Positions 1 through 6,880 of a stretch of 9,389 nucleotides of DNA are shown here, in pieces; position 1 is the first letter of the stretch, and each line of letters begins with the position of its first letter. Under the pieces are notes generated by a model. It was not told the origin of the DNA. It saw nothing but the letters and a program-made list of their open reading frames with translations, and made no database searches. Source of the DNA: Deltaproteobacteria bacterium (GTDB taxonomy: Bacteria > Bdellovibrionota_B > Oligoflexia > Oligoflexales > Bog-1112); the NCBI GenBank assembly GCA_016186945.1, contig JACPKR010000069.1:1-9389 (forward strand), read 5' to 3'. The translations under genes were made by a program, and so were the position numbers.

Positions 1-15
1 CAGAGGACATAAAGG

Positions 16-47
16 AAGGCGTTTCAACCAAGCGGGATGCCTTTTTT
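16..47 (+). terminator. Probable intrinsic terminator of an upstream gene
   Basis: AAGGCGTTTC at 16-25 can pair with GGGATGCCTT at 34-43, giving about ten pairs including G-T wobbles and an 8-nt loop. The T-run at 42-47 forms the tail. No coding region is visible in the 15 bases before it, so it most likely ends a plus-strand gene lying outside the window. In many proteobacteria clpX precedes lon, but that gene is not visible here. The wobble pairs make the stem only moderately strong. Confidence 0.5.
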
Positions 48-50
48 GCA

Positions 51-137
51 CTGTCATCCCGCGGCTTGACCGCGGGATCCAAAGGGGCAGTCTTCCTCGA
101 ACAAGTTGGATCCCGCGGTCAAGCCGCGGGATGACAG
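51..137. repeat. Perfect 30-bp inverted repeat (palindromic element) upstream of lon
   Basis: The arm at 51-80 (begins CTGTCATCCCGCGGCTTGAC) is the exact reverse complement of the arm at 108-137, with a 27-nt spacer at 81-107. Each arm also contains the inner palindrome CCGCGG...CCGCGG around TTGAC. The element fills the gap between the upstream terminator and the lon ribosome-binding site. Similar GTCATCCCxxxGCTTGACxxxGGGAT palindromes are known to be dispersed in genomes of intracellular alphaproteobacteria such as Wolbachia; membership in such a family is inference. It has no coding capacity of its own. A TTG inside its right arm could be mistaken for an upstream start of lon. Confidence 0.9.
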
Positions 138-168
138 AGGGCTTTATTATCGAAAACAAGGAGATCGC

Positions 169-2685
169 ATGGGCAACAACCGAGAGCCAGTTTCAGACCG
201 TAAAAACGACATGAAAATATCTTTGCTGCCACTGCGAGACATCATCGTCTTCCCAGCTACGGTAGTTCCTCTTTTCGTGGGGAGGGAGAAGTCCATTCAG
301 GCTCTTGAACATGCGGTTGCGGGGAATAAGGAAATACTCCTGGCAGCCCAGAGGAAAGCTAAAACCAACGAACCAGGAAAGGACGATATCTTCCTCGTAG
401 GAACAGTTGCCAACGTCCTCCAATTGTTACGTCTGCCTGACGGCACCGTGAAGATCCTCGTAGAAGGTTTACGACGAGCACGGATTACAAAATTTCTGGA
501 GGTTGACCGTTTTTTTTTCGTGGAAGCCCAGGAACTTCCCGAACCAAACTTACCCAGCCTGGAAAACGAAGCACTCATACGAACCGTCAAGCTTGCCTTT
601 GACAACTACGTGAGGCTCAATAAACGGATTCCTCCCGAAATGTTGCTGTCCATTGCTCAGATCGAGTCGGAGTCGAAGCTTTCCGACACTCTCGTTGCCC
701 ATCTGCCCAACCTGAAACTGGAGGACAAACAAAAACTTCTGGAGGAAATAAACCCACAAAAACGTCTCGAAATCCTCTACGGTTTCATCCAGTCAGAAAT
801 TGAAATCATCCGAGTCGAAAAGAAGATCCGCGCTCGTGTCAAACGCCAGATGGAAAAGACTCAGAAAGAATACTACCTCAACGAGCAGATGGCCGCGATT
901 CAGAAAGAACTTGGAGAAAAAGACGAAAGTCGAGCAGAAATCAGCGAGATGGAAGAGCTGATCGCCAAGAAACATCTTTCCGACGAGGCCAGGGATAAAC
1001 TCACTCGCGAAGTCAAGAAACTGAAACAAATGTCGCCCATGTCCGCAGAGGCAACTGTTGTGCGGAACTATATCGAAACGGTCCTCTCCCTTCCGTGGAA
1101 AGAATACACGACCGACATCAAGGACCTCAACTTCGCAGAAACGATACTCAACCGGGATCACTACGGGCTTGAGAAGATCAAAGAGCGCATCCTCGAATAC
1201 CTGGCCGTTCTCAACATGGCGGATGACTTGAAAGGCCCCATCCTGTGCCTGATTGGTCCCCCCGGTGTGGGAAAAACGTCCCTCGCGCGCAGTGTCGCAG
1301 AATCACTCGGTCGAAAATTCGTCCGCATCTCCCTCGGTGGCGTACGCGACCATGCGGAAATCAGAGGCCATCGCAAAACCTACATAGGGTCGATGCCCGG
1401 CAAAATCATGTTGTCGATCAAAAAAGCAGGCTCAGCAAACCCCGTCATGCTGCTCGATGAAGTTGATAAGCTGGGAATGGACTATCGAGGAGACCCCGCA
1501 TCGGCTCTTCTTGAAGTGCTAGACCCAGAACAAAACAATAAGTTCAACGATCACTACCTCGACCTCGACTTCGACCTTTCCAAGTGCCTTTTTATCGCAA
1601 CTGCCAATTCGCTCGATGGAATCCCGCTCCCTCTCCTCGACCGGATGGAAACCATCCCCCTCGCAGGATATACGGAGGGGGAAAAACTGGAGATCGCCCA
1701 ACGTTTCCTCGTCCCCAAACAACAAAAGGAAAACGGACTAGGCGAGCAAAATATCAGCTTCCTACAAGCCGCTATCTTGGAACTCATCCGCTTCTATACA
1801 AGAGAAGCAGGTGTGCGAAACCTGGAGCGAGAAATCGCCTCCGTCTTCCGCAAAGTCACCCGCAAGCATATGCAGAAACATACAGATAAAAAGAAGGCCG
1901 CTGAAGAACCAGCAACGACCGAAGAAAAGAAAACCGAGGAAGACACAACCGCTTTCGATAAGGCTCAATTCAAAATTAAGGAACAGATTACCCCCAAACT
2001 TATCAATCAATATCTTGGTCCGCATCGCTTCCGCATTGGCAAACAAAACGAAAAGGACGAAATTGGTATCTGCACAGGTCTTGCCTGGACTTCCGTGGGT
2101 GGGGATATTCTGTTCGTCGAAGTGACGATACTGCCAGGAAACGGAAAACTTACGATCACAGGAAAACTAGGAGAAGTAATGCAGGAATCCGCCCAGGCAG
2201 CCCTGAGTTATGTTCGCTCACGTGCAACCTTTCTCGGACTGGAGGAAGACTTCTACCAGAAAATCGACATCCATATTCACATCCCAGAAGGCGCCATCCC
2301 CAAGGACGGCCCCTCGGCGGGCCTTTGCATAGCAACCGCTCTGACCAGCGCTCTGACATTGAGGCCCGTTGATCAAAACGTCGCTATGACAGGGGAAATC
2401 ACTCTGCGTGGAAGAGCCCTAGCCATCGGCGGCCTGAAAGAAAAGTCACTCGCTGCTCACCGAGCGGGCATAAAAAAACTGCTGTTCCCTATAGACAATA
2501 AGAAGGATTTGTACGAAATCCCAAAAGCAGTGCAAAAAGACATTCAATTCATCCCTGTCTCCCACATGGACGAGGTCTTACTGCAAGCCTTGGTTTGGAC
2601 GGGAAAAAAATCGACAGATAAACTCTACAAGCGACTTTCCAAAATTCAGGTAGAAGACCGTGTAGACGACTTTGTCTCCCACTAG
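169..2685 (+). CDS. lon: ATP-dependent endopeptidase La (Lon protease)
   Basis: Lon unfolds and degrades misfolded and short-lived regulatory proteins in the cytoplasm, as a hexameric AAA+ ring fused to a Ser-Lys protease. The 838-residue product has an N-terminal LON substrate-binding domain (about residues 15-205, with [10 protein letters not shown] near its start), a charged helical region, an AAA+ module with Walker A GPPGVGKT at 363-370 and Walker B MLLDE ending at 431, and a C-terminal protease domain. The catalytic dyad is Ser716 in PKDGPSAG and Lys759 in GGLKEK; their 43-residue spacing matches E. coli S679/K722. The ATG at 169 is chosen because AAGGAG lies 5 nt upstream (158-163); the in-frame TTG at 106 is inside a palindromic repeat. 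ATG 211 is a weaker alternative. A hydrophilic Lys/Glu/Thr-rich linker (573-594) precedes the protease domain and helps explain a length above the 784 residues of E. coli Lon. No clear promoter is visible between the repeat and the gene. Confidence 0.97.
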   Translation: MGNNREPVSDRKNDMKISLLPLRDIIVFPATVVPLFVGREKSIQALEHAVAGNKEILLAAQRKAKTNEPGKDDIFLVGTVANVLQLLRLPDGTVKILVEGLRRARITKFLEVDRFFFVEAQELPEPNLPSLENEALIRTVKLAFDNYVRLNKRIPPEMLLSIAQIESESKLSDTLVAHLPNLKLEDKQKLLEEINPQKRLEILYGFIQSEIEIIRVEKKIRARVKRQMEKTQKEYYLNEQMAAIQKELGEKDESRAEISEMEELIAKKHLSDEARDKLTREVKKLKQMSPMSAEATVVRNYIETVLSLPWKEYTTDIKDLNFAETILNRDHYGLEKIKERILEYLAVLNMADDLKGPILCLIGPPGVGKTSLARSVAESLGRKFVRISLGGVRDHAEIRGHRKTYIGSMPGKIMLSIKKAGSANPVMLLDEVDKLGMDYRGDPASALLEVLDPEQNNKFNDHYLDLDFDLSKCLFIATANSLDGIPLPLLDRMETIPLAGYTEGEKLEIAQRFLVPKQQKENGLGEQNISFLQAAILELIRFYTREAGVRNLEREIASVFRKVTRKHMQKHTDKKKAAEEPATTEEKKTEEDTTAFDKAQFKIKEQITPKLINQYLGPHRFRIGKQNEKDEIGICTGLAWTSVGGDILFVEVTILPGNGKLTITGKLGEVMQESAQAALSYVRSRATFLGLEEDFYQKIDIHIHIPEGAIPKDGPSAGLCIATALTSALTLRPVDQNVAMTGEITLRGRALAIGGLKEKSLAAHRAGIKKLLFPIDNKKDLYEIPKAVQKDIQFIPVSHMDEVLLQALVWTGKKSTDKLYKRLSKIQVEDRVDDFVSH

Positions 2686-2706
2686 AGTATTTGAGAAAAA
2701 GAATTT

Positions 2707-2848
2707 GTGGAGAGGACCTTTTTTGAAAAAAAGTTCCCCTCCACGCCTCCCCCCAAAAAACTTTAAATACTGAAGTTTTTGGAAAGGGGGTTGGGGAAAT
2801 AACTTTTTTCAAAAAGTTTGTCCCCAAATTGATTATCTTGAACACTAT
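2707..2848. repeat. Hairpin-rich dispersed repeat, copy A, between convergent lon and rpmG
   Basis: Three consecutive stem-loops are visible. First, GTGGAG (2707-2712) pairs with CTCCAC (2739-2744) around CTTTTTT/AAAAAAG. Second, AAAAACTT (2756-2763) pairs with AAGTTTTT (2773-2780), flanked by CCCCCC (2749-2754) and GGGGG (2786-2790). Third, TTGGGGA (2791-2797) pairs with TCCCCAA (2821-2827), enclosing AACTTTTT/AAAAAGTT (2801-2818). The part 2739-2848 recurs at 6772-6880 with about six substitutions and one length difference. It lies between two gene stops (lon 2685, rpmG 2852), so it could act as a bidirectional terminator; that role is inferred. The minus strand is open across it in one frame, which can generate spurious small-protein calls. 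Confidence 0.9.
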
Positions 2849-2851
2849 AGC

Positions 2852-3019
2852 TTATTTCACAAGCTTCGCTTCTTTGAACTCGACATGCTTTCTAACTTTG
2901 GGATCATATTTTTTAAGCGCCATCTTCTCTTTGGTTTTAAGCTTGGCCGTTGTGTAATAGTAGCCAGTTCCCGCAGTGGAAACCAATTTGATTTTCTCTC
3001 GACGTGTAGACTTTGGCAT
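2852..3019 (-). CDS. rpmG: Large ribosomal subunit protein bL33
   Basis: A 55-residue basic protein starting [17 protein letters not shown] and ending with the family signature [19 protein letters not shown]. bL33 binds 23S rRNA near the E site of the 50S subunit. This copy has no cysteines, so it is the zinc-independent form usual in Proteobacteria. The length matches the family norm (50-56). The ATG at 3019 is preceded by AAAGGAT (3027-3033), which overlaps the fumC stop codon; the gap to fumC is 11 nt, so the two are very likely cotranscribed and perhaps translationally coupled. The gene ends 4 bases from copy A of the hairpin repeat, the only visible candidate for its terminator. Confidence 0.96.
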   Translation of the reverse strand: MPKSTRREKIKLVSTAGTGYYYTTAKLKTKEKMALKKYDPKVRKHVEFKEAKLVK

Positions 3020-3030
3020 CTTTTTATCCT

Positions 3031-4422
3031 TTATTGGGAAGGTGAAACCATCTTTTCCGGTCTGACATGCTTATCAAATTCACTTGCGGAGAGATAGCCC
3101 AAAGCCACCGCCGCTTCTTTCAAGGTGCGCCCCTCCTTGTAGGCCTTCTTCGCTATCTCCGCTGCCTTATCGTAACCCACGACAGGATTGAGGGCCGTGA
3201 CCAGCATGAGGGAATTGCTCAGATGCCGCTGGATCATCTCCTTGTTTGGCTCGATTCCCTGAGCACAGTTCTCATGGAAACTCGTCATGGCATCGGATAA
3301 AAGGCGCAGTGACCCTAGAACATTGTGGATGATAACGGGTTTGAAGACGTTGAGTTCGAAATTTCCCATACTTCCCGCAACGTTAACAGCGACGTCGTTC
3401 CCCAAAACTTGCGCACAAACCATGGTGAGCGCCTCGCACTGGGTGGGGTTGACTTTCCCCGGCATGATGGAACTCCCGGGTTCATTCGCAGGGATGAAAA
3501 GCTCGCCAATTCCGCAGCGGGGACCACTTGCCAGCCATCTGACATCGTTTGCAATTTTCATCAGCGCGACGGCCAGGGTTTTCAACGCTCCGTGGCATGC
3601 CACAAAAGCATCGTGGGCGGCAAGCCCCGCGAACTTGTTCGCCGCACTGACGAAGGGAAGACCCGTCAGCTGGGCGATTTTATCCGCGACCAGCTCAGCA
3701 TAATTCGGGTGCGTGTTTAACCCCGTCCCTACAGCCGTGCCACCCAGAGGAATTTCGTAAAGACCAAGAAGCGAGCGTTCGACTTCCTTCCCTGCAAAAC
3801 GGAGCTGGGCTGCCCATCCGCTTATCTCTTGACCGAGAGTGAGCGGGGTAGCGTCCATAAGGTGCGTTCGTCCAATCTTGATAATATCGCGGTATGCTTC
3901 TGCCTTCTTCTCAAGCCCCTCCGCAAGTCGGTCCAGAGCCGGACGTAGAGAATGGTGAATTTCCATAACAGCAGCAATATGCATGTACGTGGGGAAGGTG
4001 TCGTTTGACGACTGTGATTTGTTGACGTCATCGTTGGGATGAACCGGCTTTTTGGTCCCCATCTCCCCACCTGCCAATTCAATCGCACGGTTGGAAATAA
4101 CTTCGTTGGCATTCATGTTCGACTGCGTGCCCGATCCTGTCTGCCAAACGACCAGGGGAAAATGTTCGTCCCATTTGCCTTCAATAACTTCGTCACAGGC
4201 TTTGCAGATAAGTTCGCTTTTCGACTTTTCCAAGGTGCCTAATTGGTGGTTCGTCAGTGCGGCCGCCTTTTTCACAATCCCCATGGCTTGAATCATGGCC
4301 CGGGGGAAACGGTGGCCTCCAATCTTGAAATTTTCCAGGGAACGTTGTGTCTGCGCTCCCCAATAGCGCTTCGACTCAACTTTGACATCGCCAATGCTAT
4401 CTTTTTCTATCCGGTAGTTCAT
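3031..4422 (-). CDS. fumC: Class II fumarate hydratase
   Basis: FumC interconverts fumarate and L-malate in the TCA cycle as an iron-independent homotetramer. The 463-residue product is near the usual length of about 465. The N-terminus [21 protein letters not shown] matches the class II pattern. The active-site blocks are [14 protein letters not shown] (95-108), SSNDTFPT (138-145), [10 protein letters not shown] (184-193; His187 equals E. coli H188) and the superfamily signature [10 protein letters not shown] (316-325; Ser317 equals S318). The ATG at 4422 is preferred over the upstream in-frame codons because it aligns with FumC N-termini and has GAGGAG just upstream; the nine extra codons would run towards a repeat. 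The gene sits 103 nt after der, with the intervening space made of a tandem repeat, and 11 nt before rpmG. Aspartase and argininosuccinate lyase belong to the same superfamily, but the overall match is to fumarase. Confidence 0.96.
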   Translation of the reverse strand: MNYRIEKDSIGDVKVESKRYWGAQTQRSLENFKIGGHRFPRAMIQAMGIVKKAAALTNHQLGTLEKSKSELICKACDEVIEGKWDEHFPLVVWQTGSGTQSNMNANEVISNRAIELAGGEMGTKKPVHPNDDVNKSQSSNDTFPTYMHIAAVMEIHHSLRPALDRLAEGLEKKAEAYRDIIKIGRTHLMDATPLTLGQEISGWAAQLRFAGKEVERSLLGLYEIPLGGTAVGTGLNTHPNYAELVADKIAQLTGLPFVSAANKFAGLAAHDAFVACHGALKTLAVALMKIANDVRWLASGPRCGIGELFIPANEPGSSIMPGKVNPTQCEALTMVCAQVLGNDVAVNVAGSMGNFELNVFKPVIIHNVLGSLRLLSDAMTSFHENCAQGIEPNKEMIQRHLSNSLMLVTALNPVVGYDKAAEIAKKAYKEGRTLKEAAVALGYLSASEFDKHVRPEKMVSPSQ

Positions 4423-4440
4423 GAGGCTCCTCAAACATCT

Positions 4441-4519
4441 TTGCCGCAAGGAGGTGGTTTGGAGGAAACTGCTTGCCGCAAGGAGGTGGTTTGGAGGAAA
4501 CTGCGCAGCTGGTTCCTCC
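4441..4519. repeat. Two tandem 32-bp units plus hairpin (AAGGAGGTGG repeat) between der and fumC
   Basis: Two identical 32-bp units lie head to tail at 4441-4472 and 4473-4504. Each contains TTGCCGCAA, AAGGAGGTGG (4448-4457, 4480-4489) and GGAGGAAACTGC. The second unit continues into a stem-loop in which GGAGGAA (4493-4499) pairs with TTCCTCC (4513-4519). A diverged single copy with the same hairpin occurs at 8543-8589. On the minus-strand mRNA the element starts 6 nt after the der stop and ends 18 nt before the fumC start, so it forms nearly the whole der-fumC spacer. Read on that strand it carries several CCTCC and CCACCTCCTT runs, complementary to ribosome-binding sites. Confidence 0.92.
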
Positions 4520-4525
4520 CATTAC

Positions 4526-5878
4526 CTACGGTCTATTACGCGCAAGCCTCTTCGACTTGAGTACCAACTCCATCGGAACCTGCGTAAGACCCAATTGTCT
4601 TCGCAGCCCATTGCTAATAAAGCGTCTGTAAGACTCTTTTATATGCTTTGCCCGCGTACAGGTCAGCACAAATTTTGGAGGTGTTTGCGGTGCCTGTCGC
4701 AGTGAGAAAAACAAAACAGGTTTCCGTGACGTACCTTTCACATCAGGCGATCGCTGATTCGTGATCGTTTCCAGAGCTGCCTGTAAATCTTCCTCAGGAA
4801 ATTTTAGCATAAACTGCTGAGAAAGCTCCTCTACACGAGCTAAAATTTTATGGACTCGCTGGTTCTCCAGACAAGAGATGAAGTGAATAGGAATATAAGC
4901 GAGGTCTCCGAGTTGACGACGCAATGAAGTTTCCACATCACGGATCGTGTTGGCACTTTTTGCGGGGAGCAGATCCCACTTATTGACGACCAGTAGGACG
5001 GCTCGACCTCTGTCGATAGAAAGGTTAATCAGCCGCAAATCCTGATCCGTTAAACCAAGCTCAGCGTCGATGACAAGAAGGACAATGTCTGCTTTCTCAA
5101 TGGCGCTCAGACTGCGGACGACGCTTTGTTCTTCGAGCGTGTCGTGAATCCTTGCCTTCCGGCGAATACCGGCTGTGTCGATGATGACGTAAGGTTTTCC
5201 GTTATAAGTCAAAGTCGTGTGAATACTGTCGCGTGTGGTCCCGGCAATGGGGCTTACCAGGCTGCGTTCTTCGCCGAGCAGACGGTTGAGGATGGAAGAC
5301 TTGCCAACGTTAGGTCGTCCAATTAGGGCAAGACGGATACCTTTTTCTGTCCAGTTTACTTTTTTCCCTTGACCCTGAAGTTTTTCTGCCATGAGGGCGC
5401 GCAAGTCACGCAAGCCCATTTTTTGTACCGCACTCACGGCATAAAAATCGTCAACGCCTAGTTCGCAAAAATCCCAAACCGCATGTTTTTCTTCTGGGGA
5501 GTCGATCTTATTGACTACGAAGAGAATCTGCTTGTCAGCTTCACGAAGGAATTGAAAAATTTCCGTGTCGTGCGGATGCATGCCCGTCTTGCCATCGAGG
5601 AGGAAGACGACCAGGTCTGCTTCTCGCACGGCCATCTGGGTTTGTTTCCATACGATGTTTTCACCGAAGGGTTGGAACGACAACTCGTCCTTTTCAAATC
5701 CCCCTGTGTCGATGATCATACAACCCTGGCCTTCACCAAGATCAGCGCTACCGTACAAACGGTCTCGTGTCACTCCAGGCATGTCCCCTACGATCGCCTG
5801 CTTAGTGCGGGTGAGACGGTTGAAAAGTGTTGATTTGCCGACATTGGGCCGGCCTACGATGGCGACTATCCCTCGCAT
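4526..5878 (-). CDS. der: Ribosome-assembly GTPase Der (EngA)
   Basis: Der is a double-GTPase needed for maturation of the 50S subunit. The 450-residue product shows two complete G domains: the first has GRPNVGKS (9-16), DTGG (57-60) and NKID (123-126); the second has GRPNVGKS (187-194), DTAG (234-237) and NKWD (299-302). A C-terminal KH-like domain follows (about 355-445, with PKFVLTCT and the closing PMELVLKSKR). Two G domains rule out Era, the more usual neighbour of rnc. The ATG at 5878 is chosen because the protein then begins MRGIVAIVGRPNVGKS, as in the family, and AAGGA lies just upstream; a 30-codon in-frame extension to 5968 would only translate the repeat and the rnc end. The start overlaps the last 13 bases of rnc in another frame, which suggests translational coupling. 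It is slightly shorter than the E. coli protein (490). Confidence 0.97.
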   Translation of the reverse strand: MRGIVAIVGRPNVGKSTLFNRLTRTKQAIVGDMPGVTRDRLYGSADLGEGQGCMIIDTGGFEKDELSFQPFGENIVWKQTQMAVREADLVVFLLDGKTGMHPHDTEIFQFLREADKQILFVVNKIDSPEEKHAVWDFCELGVDDFYAVSAVQKMGLRDLRALMAEKLQGQGKKVNWTEKGIRLALIGRPNVGKSSILNRLLGEERSLVSPIAGTTRDSIHTTLTYNGKPYVIIDTAGIRRKARIHDTLEEQSVVRSLSAIEKADIVLLVIDAELGLTDQDLRLINLSIDRGRAVLLVVNKWDLLPAKSANTIRDVETSLRRQLGDLAYIPIHFISCLENQRVHKILARVEELSQQFMLKFPEEDLQAALETITNQRSPDVKGTSRKPVLFFSLRQAPQTPPKFVLTCTRAKHIKESYRRFISNGLRRQLGLTQVPMELVLKSKRLARNRP

Positions 5879-6693
5879 ATAGTTTTTTCCTTCCTCACAG
5901 GGGAGAGGGGGGTCAGGGGGGGCGAGGGAAGCGTCGCTCCCTCTGAAAAAAGTGCCCGAAGGGCACACCCAGCAGCAGCTTGAGAAGCCTTTTTCTTGCT
6001 GGCTCCCCTTGCTACGGCGATCTGTTTTCCACCGACAAGCACCTTCACAGTGAAAACCCTGCGGTGAGCTGGCCCCTGCGCCTCTACTGTCTGATAATCT
6101 GGCGTCTCTTTGTATTTGCCCTGCACTAACTCCTGCAGCTGAGACTTATAATCGACGTCTGTACCGGGGCCTCCCGTCGTCCCCTCTAGGATGGGAGTAA
6201 ACCAATCTTTCACGACATCGCATGTTCGCAAAAAAGAACTATCTAAATAGATGGCCCCTACCAAGGCTTCCAGGGCATTTTCTAGCAGCGCTGGATTTTG
6301 ATGGCTGCCGTTTTTCTTTTCTGCTGACCCTAATAGAAGGCATTTGTCGAGCTTAAGCGGATCCTTGGCAATACGAGCAAGAGTCGCCTGGCTGACGAGG
6401 CAGGCTTTCAGCTTGGATAGCTGGCCCTCTGTGAGATCGTTTTGGGTTTTCCAAAGAAGGGTGGCGATGATAAGACCCAGGACCGAGTCTCCCAGAAATT
6501 CCAGTCGCTCATTCCAAGGCAAAGCCCTGGGAAGAGAGTCGACGGCGGAGCGGTGAGTGAGGGCCTCAAAGAGAAGTTGGGGGTCTTTTAGCTCCAACTT
6601 AGCGGCTAAGGCATGAATATGTTGAGCTTCTTCCGGATAAGCGGCGAGAAGTTCCTGCCAGGATGAACTAAAGTTGTCGTCAGTTTGATTCAT
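5866..6693 (-). CDS. rnc: Ribonuclease III
   Basis: RNase III cleaves double-stranded RNA in rRNA precursors and structured mRNAs as a dimer. In the 275-residue product the catalytic domain has the signature NERLEFLGDSVLGL from residue 61 (Glu62, Glu65 and Asp69 equal E. coli E38, E41 and D45). The metal-binding Glu142 lies in LENALEALVGAIYLD; the position equivalent to E. coli D114 is Asn139. A double-stranded RNA-binding domain spans 181-249, with the helix GASKKKASQAAAGCAL. After it, residues 252-265 (proline-rich) are encoded by a dispersed repeat, so the protein runs about 26 residues past the normal end. The start is uncertain: ATG 6693 (used), 6708 and 6738 and GTG 6777 are in frame, and none has a good ribosome-binding site; 6777 lies in a repeat. 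A hairpin with a U-run lies in the 3' coding end. The gene is divergent from mltG and overlaps der by 13 bases. Confidence 0.93.
   Translation of the reverse strand: MNQTDDNFSSSWQELLAAYPEEAQHIHALAAKLELKDPQLLFEALTHRSAVDSLPRALPWNERLEFLGDSVLGLIIATLLWKTQNDLTEGQLSKLKACLVSQATLARIAKDPLKLDKCLLLGSAEKKNGSHQNPALLENALEALVGAIYLDSSFLRTCDVVKDWFTPILEGTTGGPGTDVDYKSQLQELVQGKYKETPDYQTVEAQGPAHRRVFTVKVLVGGKQIAVARGASKKKASQAAAGCALRALFSEGATLPSPPLTPLSPVRKEKTICEG
5901..5940. repeat. G-rich dispersed repeat inside the rnc 3' coding end
   Basis: The 40 bases at 5901-5940 match 9350-9389 at 37 of 40 positions, including the block GGGAGAGGGGGG, a run of seven G, CGAGGGAA and CGTCGCTCC. Here the element lies within the rnc reading frame on the minus strand and supplies codons 252-265, read as GATLPSPPLTPLSP. 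The der ribosome-binding site begins a few bases beyond it. The other copy is outside any gene, at the window's right edge, so its full length cannot be judged. Confidence 0.88.
5946..5966 (-). terminator. Intrinsic-terminator-like hairpin within the rnc coding end
   Basis: Read on the minus strand, GTGCCC (5966-5961) pairs perfectly with GGGCAC (5957-5952) across a TTC loop, followed at once by six T (5951-5946). This is the canonical form of a Rho-independent terminator. It encodes the last helix of the dsRNA-binding domain (CALRALF), upstream of der in the same transcription direction. On the plus strand the hairpin is preceded, not followed, by the homopolymer, so only the minus direction fits. 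Whether it terminates while ribosomes translate across it is unknown. Confidence 0.6.
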
Positions 6694-6747
6694 AGGTGGC
6701 GGGATCATAGCGAAAGAGTGCCCCTGAGACAAGGTCATTAGGGACTG

Positions 6748-6758
6748 TGGTATATAAT
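6748..6758 (+). promoter_or_regulatory. Candidate extended -10 promoter for mltG
   Basis: TGG followed by TATATAAT (TATATA at 6751-6756, TATAAT at 6753-6758) resembles an extended -10 element on the plus strand; no good -35 is visible. Transcription would begin about 6764 and run through copy B of the hairpin repeat into mltG. The same A/T block read on the minus strand (ATTATATA) could serve rnc, with a start near 6744 that would favour the 6708 or 6693 start codon. Both assignments rest on motif shape only. Confidence 0.35.
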
Positions 6759-6771
6759 CGAAGTGAGGACT

Positions 6772-6880
6772 CTCCACACCCCCCCCAAAAAACTTTAAAT
6801 ACTGAAGTTTTTGAAAAGGGGGTTGGGGAAATAACTTTTTTCAAAAAGTTTGTCCCCAAATTAATTATCTTGAGCACCAT
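6772..6880. repeat. Hairpin-rich dispersed repeat, copy B, forming the mltG leader
   Basis: This is the second copy of the element at 2739-2848, with about six substitutions and one length change in the C-run, and in the same orientation. It retains the second and third stem-loops: AAAAACTT/AAGTTTTT and TTGGGGA/TCCCCAA enclosing AACTTTTT/AAAAAGTT. The first stem-loop seems reduced to GTGAGGAC TCTCCAC (6763-6777) with its centre missing. The shared sequence ATTATCTTGAxCACxAT ends at 6880, directly before the mltG ATG. No strong ribosome-binding site is present between the last hairpin and that ATG. Confidence 0.9.

Noticed and set aside
106-168. In-frame TTG extension of lon by 21 codons
   Set aside because: The TTG lies inside the right arm of the palindromic repeat, the extra residues match no Lon N-terminus, and the ATG at 169 has a good AAGGAG.
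2549-2845. Small minus-strand protein reading FKIINLGTNFLKKV across repeat copy A, with a similar one at 6680-6880
   Set aside because: Both are readings of the repeat; they run into different unrelated frames (antisense lon, rnc leader), lack ribosome-binding sites, and resemble each other only within the repeat.
4441-4504. Two-unit repeat as a CRISPR array
   Set aside because: The units abut with no spacer, and no cas genes are present.
5879-5968. Thirty-codon N-terminal extension of der
   Set aside because: It would translate the G-rich repeat and the rnc terminator hairpin in a second frame; Der proteins begin at MRGIVAIVGRPNVGKS, which has its own ribosome-binding site.
6694-6777. GTG start of rnc giving 28 extra residues
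   Set aside because: The GTG lies in the repeat boundary, the extra residues match nothing typical of RNase III, and the probable rnc promoter region would fall inside the extension. Not fully excluded.
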